The position numbers and the translations under genes were made by a program. Shown piece by piece: positions 39,699 through 46,477 of a DNA stretch of 46,477 nucleotides (within the stretch, counting starts at the first letter, position 1; each line of letters begins with the position of its first letter). The notes under the pieces were generated by a model. It made no database searches. It saw nothing but the letters and a program-made list of their open reading frames with translations, and was not told where the DNA came from. The DNA comes from JAAYKT01 sp964408955 (GTDB lineage Bacteria > Bacillota > Clostridia > Lutisporales > Lutisporaceae), in the NCBI GenBank assembly GCA_964408955.1, contig CAYPBK010000014.1, positions 1-46,477 on the forward strand, given 5' to 3'.

Positions 39699-42089
39699 AT
39701 GAGTAATTATAAAGAATTATTGCCGGAGGAGCTCATTAACAAATGCTATTGTGAAGAGCTTGGATTTAAAACCACCGAGGAATTAAACCAATTAGACGGT
39801 ATAATCGGCCAGGAGAGAGCGGCATCATCAATGGAATTTGGATTATCCATAAAAAGACACGGCTATAATATATTTGTATCCGGGTTGACGGGTACAGGCA
39901 GGAGCAGCTATACAAGATCTATAGTAAAAAAGCTGGCAAAGACTGAAAAAACTCCTGATGACTGGTGCTATGTATATAATTTCGATAATCCTGAAAAGCC
40001 TTTGGCTATAAATATGCCTGCGGGAACAGGCTCTGAGCTGGTAAAAGATATGGATAATCTGGTGGAATCCATTAAAGAAAAAATCCCAAAGGTTTTTGAA
40101 GGTGAGGATTATGAAAAACAAAAAAATGAAATAATCCTTGAATTCCAAAATATAAGCACTGAATTAATGGATAATTTTAATAGCTATGCTAAGGAGCAAG
40201 GCTTTGTAATAAAAAGAAGTGAGCAAGGGCTTCTGACAATACCCATTGCCGACGGAAAAGCCATTGAGCAGGAAGATTATATAAATATGGAGCCTTCTGT
40301 TAGGAAAGAAATAGATGAAAGATCCCAATCTGTGCAAAAGTATTTAAAAGAATCCATGAAACAAGTAAGAGAAGCTGAGAAGGCAACAAAAGAAAAAATC
40401 AGCCAATTGGAAGGAAGAATAGCTTTATTTACTATAGAACAACCGATAGCTGAGCTGGTAGAAAAATACAAGGAAAACGAAAGTATTATAAAACATTTTA
40501 AAAATGTGCAAAACAATATGATGAAAAGCATAGGTGATTTTAAAGTTTCAGATAAAACTAAAGAGGAAGACACAGCTTTAATCGGTATAATGGGGCCAAA
40601 AGATTTCACCATGAAATATAAAGTAAATCTTGTTGTTAATAACAAAGGCAAGAAAGGCGCCTCCGTAATAGTAGAAGCAAACCCAAAATACTACAACCTA
40701 TTGGGAAGAATTGAATACGAAAGCAACATGGGAGTTATCACAACGAATTTCACAAAAATAGTCGCCGGCTCTTTGCATTTAGCTAATGGCGGGTATCTCA
40801 TAGTGAATATATCTGATATAGCAAAAAGCCCTGAGAGCTGGGATGGATTAAAAAGAGCTTTGAACAACGGATGTATTGCAATTGAAAATGTGTTCTCAGC
40901 CACTACAGGCATTGTTACAGGAGGTATGAAGCCCGAACCCATACCTTTAAATGTAAAAGTGATATTGATTGGCAGCAGCAATATTTATCATTTGCTTTAT
41001 AGTTATGATGAGGATTTTAAGAAGCTATTTAAAATTAAAGCTGATTTTGATATAGAAATGTTATCAAACAAAGAAAACATTGATAAATATGCTCAATTTA
41101 TTAACCTCCGCGCCAAAGAGAAAAATATGCTTCATTTTGATTGCAGCGGTGTGGCGGCTGTTATAGAATACAGCAGACGGCTGGCAGAGCATAAGAATAA
41201 ATTGTCTACGCGATTTAACGATATTATTGAAATATTATTTGAAGCTGATGCATGGGCAAGGTTGGAAGCAGCTCCTTTAGTGAAGGAAGAGCATGTAAAA
41301 AAAGCAATAAATCAAAAAATCTACAGGTCCAACAGGATAGAGCAAAAGCTTCAAGAGCTTATCGATACAGGTGTTATCCTCATATCCACGGAAGAGAGAG
41401 TTAAAGGTCAAGTAAATGGCTTGTCGGTCATGAATTTCGGGGATTATTCCTTTGGTAAGCCAAGCAGAATAACCGCTACTGTATTTGCAGGGGAAGAAGG
41501 AATAGTGAATATTGAACGAGAGGTTGAAATGAGCGGGCGAATACATGATAAAGGTGTATTAATCCTTTCCGGGTATTTAGGTGAAAGATTTGCCCAGGAT
41601 GTGCCTTTATCTATTTCCGCAAATATTTGCTTTGAGCAGCTATATGACGGTGTGGAGGGCGACAGTGCCTCATCAACTGAACTGTATGCATTGCTATCTA
41701 GCCTTTCTCAAATACCGATAAAGCAATTTATCGCTGTTACAGGCTCCGTAAACCAAAAAGGGGAAATACAGCCTATTGGCGGGGTTAATGAAAAGATCGA
41801 AGGCTTTTTTCAAACCTGCAAGTTTAGAGGTTTAACAGGAAATGAAGGTGTTATGATACCCCATCAAAATGTTTGTAATCTCATGCTGAACGATGAGGTT
41901 ATCAAAGCCGTGGAGGAAGGTAAATTTCATATATACCCTGTTAAATCAATAGAGGAGGGTATTGAAATATTAACGGATGTTCCTGCCGGTATGCCTGACG
42001 CTAACGGTAAATATGAAAAAGGGACACTATACTATTTAGTTAAAAAGAAAATAGATGATTATGCAAAAATAGCCGAAAAGAATAAATGA
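39699..42089 (+). CDS. Lon-like ATP-dependent protease (AAA_32 / LonB-type)
   Basis: The 796-residue protein resembles the archaeal-type LonB/LonC-like proteases of bacteria. An N-terminal part has the P-loop-like SGLTGTGRSS (61-70), where the usual lysine is an arginine (R68). A long coiled region (about 120-250) is inserted, then the sensor region, and the C-terminal protease domain carries the serine of GDSASS and the lysine of GGVNEKIEGFF that form the Ser-Lys dyad. Such enzymes degrade damaged or specific regulatory proteins. The ATG at 39699 follows GAGG with eight bases; the in-frame GTG at 39690 overlaps that site. The gene ends close to the convergent fthC gene. Confidence 0.87.
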   Translation: MSNYKELLPEELINKCYCEELGFKTTEELNQLDGIIGQERAASSMEFGLSIKRHGYNIFVSGLTGTGRSSYTRSIVKKLAKTEKTPDDWCYVYNFDNPEKPLAINMPAGTGSELVKDMDNLVESIKEKIPKVFEGEDYEKQKNEIILEFQNISTELMDNFNSYAKEQGFVIKRSEQGLLTIPIADGKAIEQEDYINMEPSVRKEIDERSQSVQKYLKESMKQVREAEKATKEKISQLEGRIALFTIEQPIAELVEKYKENESIIKHFKNVQNNMMKSIGDFKVSDKTKEEDTALIGIMGPKDFTMKYKVNLVVNNKGKKGASVIVEANPKYYNLLGRIEYESNMGVITTNFTKIVAGSLHLANGGYLIVNISDIAKSPESWDGLKRALNNGCIAIENVFSATTGIVTGGMKPEPIPLNVKVILIGSSNIYHLLYSYDEDFKKLFKIKADFDIEMLSNKENIDKYAQFINLRAKEKNMLHFDCSGVAAVIEYSRRLAEHKNKLSTRFNDIIEILFEADAWARLEAAPLVKEEHVKKAINQKIYRSNRIEQKLQELIDTGVILISTEERVKGQVNGLSVMNFGDYSFGKPSRITATVFAGEEGIVNIEREVEMSGRIHDKGVLILSGYLGERFAQDVPLSISANICFEQLYDGVEGDSASSTELYALLSSLSQIPIKQFIAVTGSVNQKGEIQPIGGVNEKIEGFFQTCKFRGLTGNEGVMIPHQNVCNLMLNDEVIKAVEEGKFHIYPVKSIEEGIEILTDVPAGMPDANGKYEKGTLYYLVKKKIDDYAKIAEKNK

Positions 42090-42099
42090 TGATGCACTA

Positions 42100-42669
42100 T
42101 TAACAGTTGCATTTGATGATTTCATTTTCTGTAATTATATAATCCATAGGTATATCATGGGGAGATGCGGGCACAAAATCAACAACTTGAAAGGAATAGC
42201 AAATTCCGATTTTATAAACATCCTCCTTCAAAGAAGAAAAAAACTTATCATAGTATCCGGCACCGTATCCTATTCTGTTTCCTTTTATATCAAATACAGC
42301 GCCGGGTACTATGACTAAATCTATATACTTTCTGTTTGCTATTTTAATAGCATCTTTTTTCGGCTCCGGGACGCCGAAAGCGCATGGCTCCAAATCATCC
42401 CAGCCCCCCATTTCACATACTATAATTTCTTTGATATCTGTATTGCATAGAGGTATATTTATTTTCTTATTCTTTTTTATCCCATCCGTAATGATTAAAT
42501 CTGTTTTTACTTCATTGCGAAAGCTAATATAAGTAAGAATATTCCGGGATTTTTTATAAGCCTCCGTATTTATTAACTTTTCAAAGATTTGTTTACTTTT
42601 TAAAACAACTTCCTTCTGTTCAAGTGCTTCTCTTTGTTGTAGGATATTTTTTCTGATTTCTTTTTTCAT
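42100..42669 (-). CDS. 5-formyltetrahydrofolate cyclo-ligase
   Basis: The 189-residue protein converts 5-formyltetrahydrofolate to methenyltetrahydrofolate with ATP. KKEIRKNILQQREAL starts the family, CNTDIKEIIVCEM is in the middle, and GNRIGYGAGYYDKFF is the hallmark substrate-binding segment, followed by GICYSFQVVDFVPASPHDIPMDYIITE. The ATG at 42669 is supported by GGAG nine bases upstream; the TTG at 42687 lies ahead of that site. It is transcribed towards the protease gene and the two ends are 10 bases apart. No terminator was recognised between them. Confidence 0.93.
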   Translation of the reverse strand: MKKEIRKNILQQREALEQKEVVLKSKQIFEKLINTEAYKKSRNILTYISFRNEVKTDLIITDGIKKNKKINIPLCNTDIKEIIVCEMGGWDDLEPCAFGVPEPKKDAIKIANRKYIDLVIVPGAVFDIKGNRIGYGAGYYDKFFSSLKEDVYKIGICYSFQVVDFVPASPHDIPMDYIITENEIIKCNC

Positions 42670-42823
42670 AGCTTTCAACTCCGTCAAATGATATAGTATT
42701 ATTATGCATTAGAAAATCTTCGGGTACAAGAGGATTATATCAGACTTTTTTATTTGCTGCCCGTATTTTAAATTAAACAGGATAAAGTGAAAACGGATAA
42801 TATATCTGGATGGAGGTGCATAT

Positions 42824-43357
42824 ATGAGAAAAAACAATGAATTAGTATTAGGAATGGTTTTTATATTAATAGGAATTGCGGTGCTCTTTTCCAACCTGGG
42901 TTATTTTAATTTCTCCTGGAACTATATTTGGCCTTTAGCCCTTTTAATACCCGGGATTTACATGCATATATCTTTTTTTTCAGGTTTGGATAAAAATCCG
43001 GGGATTTTGGTGCCGGGTGGTATATTGACTACCTATGGTATTTTGTTTTATGCCAACGTATTTTTCGGATGGCGGTTGATGGGGGAGCTTTGGCCCATTC
43101 TTTTAATAGGTATTTCCATAGGTTTGTTTGAATTCTACTATTTCGGGGAAAGGAATTCGGCTCTTTTGATACCTATAAGCATCCTTGGCGGGCTGGGACT
43201 TGTTTTTTTAACAAGAAGCCAGTTTTTAATCAGTAGAAAATATGTAGTCCCTGCTTTGCTTATCATTATAGGTGTAATGATTTTAACTAAAAACAAGGAT
43301 CACGGCAGGAGTTATGATGATGAAGACTTTGACAGAGAGGAAAACAAAACAGATTAA
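42824..43357 (+). CDS. LiaF-like/DUF5668 membrane protein
   Basis: The 177-residue protein has five short hydrophobic segments in 140 residues (LVLGMVFILIGIAVLFSNLG, IWPLALLIPGIYMHISFF, LWPILLIGISIGLFEFYYF and others) and a charged tail, DEDFDREENKTD. This pattern is the LiaI-LiaF-like transmembrane domain found in cell-envelope stress proteins of Firmicutes. It lacks the LiaF C-terminal regulatory domain. The ATG follows GGAGG. It is monocistronic, with a terminator immediately downstream. Confidence 0.78.
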   Translation: MRKNNELVLGMVFILIGIAVLFSNLGYFNFSWNYIWPLALLIPGIYMHISFFSGLDKNPGILVPGGILTTYGILFYANVFFGWRLMGELWPILLIGISIGLFEFYYFGERNSALLIPISILGGLGLVFLTRSQFLISRKYVVPALLIIIGVMILTKNKDHGRSYDDEDFDREENKTD

Positions 43358-43388
43358 CTAGAATTGTTTTTCATATAGATAAATAAAA

Positions 43389-43424
43389 AAGCTGTACAGT
43401 AATTTTGGCTGTACGGCTTTTTTT
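43389..43424 (+). terminator. Intrinsic terminator after the LiaF-like gene
   Basis: Bases 43389-43399 pair with 43409-43419 over 11 positions with one G-U pair around a nine-base loop, followed by TTTTT. It lies 30 bases after the stop codon. Confidence 0.88.
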
Positions 43425-43624
43425 GCTGTTCGTAAGTATTCTTTTAGACTATTAGTTTTTACGGGAAAAGTCGAAAGGCATATCTGCTTATAAGATAAAA
43501 AATCACTGAATGCGACAAATTTGAATATTTATAGAGGATTTTTAGATTTATTGTAGAAGTAATATCTTATATGTCGTCTTGTATCCAAAAAATAGCTGCT
43601 TTATGTTGGAAAGGTTGTGATTTA

Positions 43625-44305
43625 TTGATAGAACTGATCAATGTTAGCAAAACATTTGGCGATGGATATAGGGCTCTGCATAATGTGAGTATTAAAATTG
43701 ACAACGGTGAGTTTGTTTTTTTAGTAGGTCAAAGCGGAGCCGGGAAATCAACCTTGATTAAACTACTGCTAAGAGAGATTTCAGCTGATTCTGGCAGTAT
43801 TATTATAAATAACAAAGATGTATCGGCTTTAAAAAGAAAAGAAATACCCTATTTAAGACGAAGCATCGGAGTGGTTTTCCAGGATTTTAGATTATTACAG
43901 GATAAAACAGTTTACGAAAATGTTGCTTTTGCCATGGAGGTTATCGAGGCCCAGGCAAAGGAAATAAGAAGAAAGGTGCCAATTGTTCTAAGCCTTGTGG
44001 GGCTGAGCAAAAAATCCGATTTATACCCTCATCAACTTTCAGGGGGAGAGCAGCAAAGGGTATCCCTTGCCAGGGCTATGGTAAACGGACCTTCAATCCT
44101 TATAGCTGATGAGCCTACAGGTAACCTTGATCCGGATACTTCCTGGGAAATCATGAAAAACCTTAATGAAATAAACCATAGAGGAACCACCGTACTTATG
44201 GCTACCCACGCCAGAGATATCGTTAATTCAATGAAAAAAAGAGTAATTGAAATTGAAGAAGGCGTTGTAACAAGAGACGAGAAGAAGGGTGGTTATGACG
44301 TATGA
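43625..44305 (+). CDS. ftsE: Cell division ATP-binding protein FtsE
   Basis: The 226-residue ABC ATPase has Walker A VGQSGAGKST (34-43, K41), the signature LSGGEQQRVSLARA and Walker B ILIADEPTGNLD, with FsE-typical IGVVFQDFRLLQDKTVYENVAFA. With FtsX it transmits a divisome signal to a periplasmic or surface peptidoglycan hydrolase regulator. The TTG at 43625 is chosen because MIELINVSKTFGDGYRAL is the normal N-terminus and AAGG lies ten bases before; the longer frame starting at 43571 has no family match. It overlaps ftsX by four bases. Confidence 0.94.
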   Translation: MIELINVSKTFGDGYRALHNVSIKIDNGEFVFLVGQSGAGKSTLIKLLLREISADSGSIIINNKDVSALKRKEIPYLRRSIGVVFQDFRLLQDKTVYENVAFAMEVIEAQAKEIRRKVPIVLSLVGLSKKSDLYPHQLSGGEQQRVSLARAMVNGPSILIADEPTGNLDPDTSWEIMKNLNEINHRGTTVLMATHARDIVNSMKKRVIEIEEGVVTRDEKKGGYDV

Positions 44306-45198
44306 AGGCAAGAACTTTTAAGTTTTTTGTAAAACAGTCCTTTAGAAGCTTATGGAGAAACAAAGCAATGAGTGTAGCGGCTATAAGCTCAGTGTTTGCC
44401 GCATTGTTGGTTATCGGGATTTTTCTTACTGTAGTCCTAAATATAGATTATCTTGCTACGGAGCTGGAAGCCCAAGTGGAAGTAAAGGTTTATTTAAATG
44501 ACGGACTGAGCTTGGATGTAGTAAATGCAATGAACAGGGATATAAAGGAGCTTAACGGAGTTAAGGACAGCTTTTTTCTATCAAAGGAAAAAGCTTTGGA
44601 AGAATTCAACGAGCAACTGGGCGAGAATTCAAACCTATTGGAAGGTTTGGAAGAGGACAATCCCTTAGCGGATTCCTTTATTGTTACTTTAGAGGACCCC
44701 AGGATGGCATCAAATGTAACTATAGCGATAAGCGCAATGTCCAACGTAGAAAACGTTGTTTATGGGAAAGAAGAGCTTGAGAAGCTTTTAAATATTACAT
44801 ATCTTCTTAGGATAGGGAGCTTGGCAATTGTGGCTATTTTAGTTTTAATATCCATATTTATTATTGCCAATACGATTAAGCTCACGGTATTTGCAAGACG
44901 CAAGGAAATCGGCATTATGAAATTTGTCGGAGCTACAGACGGCTTTGTAAGAGGCCCGTTTTTCGCGGAAGGGATTCTCATGGGCCTTTTGGGGAGCCTT
45001 ACTTCCCTGGCAGTTATCTGCGGAGGGTATTATTTCGGCTCACGGTATATAGAAAGCCAGAGCCTGGGCCTTATCTCCATAAATTTGTTGCCAATGATTA
45101 AAGTGTTTAACAGCTTAAGTGTAATATTGACAGTATTGGGAATAGCTATAGGATCTTTAGGCAGTATGATTTCTATACGGAAATTCCTTAAAGTGTGA
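44302..45198 (+). CDS. ftsX: Cell division permease-like protein FtsX
   Basis: The 298-residue protein has an N-terminal membrane helix (AAISSVFAALLVIGIFLTVVLNI), an extracellular domain of about 120 residues (VEVKVYLNDGLSLD to ENVVYG), and three C-terminal helices around ARRKEIGIMKFVGATDGFVRGPFFAEG. This is the FtsX plan. The start ATG overlaps the ftsE stop as ATGA. The extracellular domain would recruit the hydrolase encoded 15 bases downstream. The length is normal. Confidence 0.95.
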   Translation: MKARTFKFFVKQSFRSLWRNKAMSVAAISSVFAALLVIGIFLTVVLNIDYLATELEAQVEVKVYLNDGLSLDVVNAMNRDIKELNGVKDSFFLSKEKALEEFNEQLGENSNLLEGLEEDNPLADSFIVTLEDPRMASNVTIAISAMSNVENVVYGKEELEKLLNITYLLRIGSLAIVAILVLISIFIIANTIKLTVFARRKEIGIMKFVGATDGFVRGPFFAEGILMGLLGSLTSLAVICGGYYFGSRYIESQSLGLISINLLPMIKVFNSLSVILTVLGIAIGSLGSMISIRKFLKV

Positions 45199-45213
45199 TA
45201 GGAGGGTCATTAT

Positions 45214-46353
45214 ATGAAAAAAAGTATAGTTGTATTTGTTTTGATATTAAGCTTGCTCTTATCAACCTTCAGCGTATACGGACAAGATCCGGATCTTAAT
45301 AAGTTGCAAAAAGATAAAGAAGCAATAAACAAACAAATAGAGCTGACTAAAAAGCAGAAAACACAAAAAGAAGCAGAAAAAAAGACTTTATCAAAGCAAT
45401 TAGAGGAATTGGAAAAGAAGCTTTGTGATTCTGAAAAAGAGTTGGAACTAGTTGAAGACTCTCTTTCGGAGTTGGAGGGTAATATAGCAATAACGCAAAG
45501 AGAGTATGACAGGGCGGTTACAGAGGCTGTTAATCAAAAAGCTTTGTTGAATAAAAGAGTCAGGGTAATGTATCAAAACGGTACCCTTGGTTATATTTCC
45601 GTATTATTGAATTCCAAAAGCTTTAGTGATTTTATATCAAGGATGGATCTTTTAAGAAAAATTATTAACTATGATGTGAATGTGCTTAAAGAAAGAAAAA
45701 CCTATGAAAACTTAGTGAATGAGAAAAAGCTTGTATTAGAAGAGGAACATCTTGAAAAAGAGAGATTAAAGCAGCTTATTTGTGAAAAGAAAGAAGAAGT
45801 GGAAACAACACAACAAACTAAAAAGGATACATTAAAAAAGGTTTACAGTGATTTAGTTGAGCTTGAAAAATTAGAGGACAAGCTGTTGGAAGAGTCCGCG
45901 CAGCTGACAAAGAAGATACTGGCATTGCAAACCAGCTCTGATTATGTAGGCGGGGAAATGGCTTGGCCGGCCCCGGGGTATACTAAAATCACTTCACCTT
46001 ATGGGAATAGATATCATCCTATTCTTAAGAAGAATAAGATGCATACAGGTATAGATATAGCTGTACCGGCGGGGAAAAATGTTGTCGCCGCCAATGACGG
46101 CAAGGTCATATTCTCAGGCTACTATGGTGGTTATGGAAATGCTGTAATAATTGACCATGGTGGCAAAATGTCCACGCTGTATGCTCATAATTCCAAGCTA
46201 CTGGTAAAAGAGGGGGATGTGGTAGCCAGAGGGCAAACTATTTCTCTATGCGGTAGTACAGGATTATCCACGGGACCACATGTTCACTTTGAGGTAAGAG
46301 TAAACGGTGAAACTGTTGATCCTCTACCCTATGTTACAGGTAAGAAAAAATAA
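45214..46353 (+). CDS. Secreted M23 (LytM) peptidase with coiled coil, EnvC/PcsB-like
   Basis: The 379-residue protein has a signal peptide (SIVVFVLILSLLLSTFSVYG), a long coiled coil (about 25-245, rich in KLQKDKEAINKQIELTKKQK-like heptads) and a C-terminal M23 domain. The zinc ligands are present: H277 and D281 in HTGIDIAVPAG, and H356 and H358 in GPHVHFEV. In the divisome, FtsEX uses a coiled-coil partner (EnvC in Escherichia coli, PcsB in Streptococcus) to activate septal hydrolysis; here the partner seems itself to be a likely active endopeptidase since all zinc ligands are intact. It follows ftsX by 15 bases and ends at a terminator. Confidence 0.93.
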   Translation: MKKSIVVFVLILSLLLSTFSVYGQDPDLNKLQKDKEAINKQIELTKKQKTQKEAEKKTLSKQLEELEKKLCDSEKELELVEDSLSELEGNIAITQREYDRAVTEAVNQKALLNKRVRVMYQNGTLGYISVLLNSKSFSDFISRMDLLRKIINYDVNVLKERKTYENLVNEKKLVLEEEHLEKERLKQLICEKKEEVETTQQTKKDTLKKVYSDLVELEKLEDKLLEESAQLTKKILALQTSSDYVGGEMAWPAPGYTKITSPYGNRYHPILKKNKMHTGIDIAVPAGKNVVAANDGKVIFSGYYGGYGNAVIIDHGGKMSTLYAHNSKLLVKEGDVVARGQTISLCGSTGLSTGPHVHFEVRVNGETVDPLPYVTGKKK

Positions 46354-46354
46354 T

Positions 46355-46378
46355 AGCGGCGATGGCCGCTTTTTTTTA
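46355..46378 (+). terminator. Intrinsic terminator after the FtsEX operon
   Basis: Bases 46355-46360 (AGCGGC) pair perfectly with 46365-46370 (GCCGCT) around GATG, followed by an uninterrupted T run to 46377. The stem overlaps the stop region of the M23 gene by two bases' distance. Confidence 0.93.
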
Positions 46379-46413
46379 TTGTTACTATTCAAAGGCATTT
46401 TTTAGATTATTAA

Positions 46414-46477
46414 TATTTGATAAAGATTGCATTGTGGAGAGGCTTAGAATCTGTTAGCGAAGTGGAGGATTAGTTGC
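46414..46477 (-). repeat. 64-bp interspersed repeat, copy B (may continue beyond the window)
   Basis: Read on the minus strand this segment matches 24899-24962 at 63 of 64 positions. It reaches the last base of the window, so the hairpin that precedes copy A may lie outside. No gene overlaps it. Confidence 0.9.

Noticed and set aside
42090..42110. Bidirectional terminator between the protease and the cyclo-ligase genes
   Set aside because: The short gap shows no stem with a T-tract on either strand.
1..46477. CRISPR arrays, tRNA and rRNA genes, prophage or integrase genes
   Set aside because: No regularly spaced repeats, cloverleaf-type sequences, rRNA segments or phage genes were seen on reading both strands.

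Overview
The window is AT-rich DNA from a low-GC Gram-positive anaerobe, most likely a spore-forming member of the Clostridia. The evidence is the two T-box leaders (asnA, leuS), many TTG/GTG starts behind strong GGAGG ribosome binding sites, the acpS-nnr-gerS-alr-mazEF synteny, the polysaccharide pyruvyl transferase CsaB, a Lon-like protease of the AAA_32 type, and the oxygen-sensitive style of metabolism. I cannot name a genus. No rRNA, tRNA or CRISPR array is visible.

Region 1 (1-1.8 kb) is an IS110-family insertion sequence: a DEDD transposase, an upstream stem that can hide its ribosome binding site, and about 400 bases of hairpin-rich non-coding DNA that is a candidate bridge-RNA region. 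It lies directly against the next gene.

Region 2 (1.8-13.9 kb) is the most unusual part. It carries a molybdenum hydroxylase large subunit and an FAD subunit that has the four-cysteine [4Fe-4S] insertion known from 4-hydroxybenzoyl-CoA reductase. After these come two paralogous fumarylacetoacetate-hydrolase-family enzymes, a two-subunit thiamine-diphosphate 2-oxoacid decarboxylase (ComD/ComE type), a PLP aminotransferase and an NhaC-type sodium antiporter. The block ends with yqeC, mocA and yqeB, the accessory trio that marks selenium-dependent molybdenum hydroxylases. Together they look like an undescribed catabolic route for an amino acid or its 2-oxo acid. The [2Fe-2S] subunit and any transcription factor are absent from the window. 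A consensus promoter followed by a structured, terminator-containing leader precedes the FAH genes and may be the control point.

Region 3 (13.9-25.8 kb) is housekeeping: T-box-controlled asnA, a radical SAM protein, a reverse-strand glycosyltransferase/flippase pair, a coiled-coil protein, T-box-controlled leuS, then acpS, nnr, a GerS-like lipoprotein, alr and mazEF. Region 4 (25.8-37.9 kb) is an envelope block: a membrane-anchored protein, a MATE exporter, a GNAT acyltransferase, a PIG-L deacetylase, DUF4330, an O-antigen-ligase-like polymerase, a phosphodiester glycosidase, a GT4-CsaB fusion and a WecG/TagA transferase, consistent with secondary cell wall polymer synthesis. Region 5 (37.9-46.5 kb) holds a split transketolase, a Lon-like protease, 5-formyltetrahydrofolate cyclo-ligase, a LiaF-like membrane protein, and ftsE-ftsX with an M23 peptidase (divisome hydrolase module).

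A 64-bp sequence occurs twice in opposite orientation, after alr (about 24.9 kb) and at the very end of the window. Functions are assigned by reading motifs only; no database search was possible.
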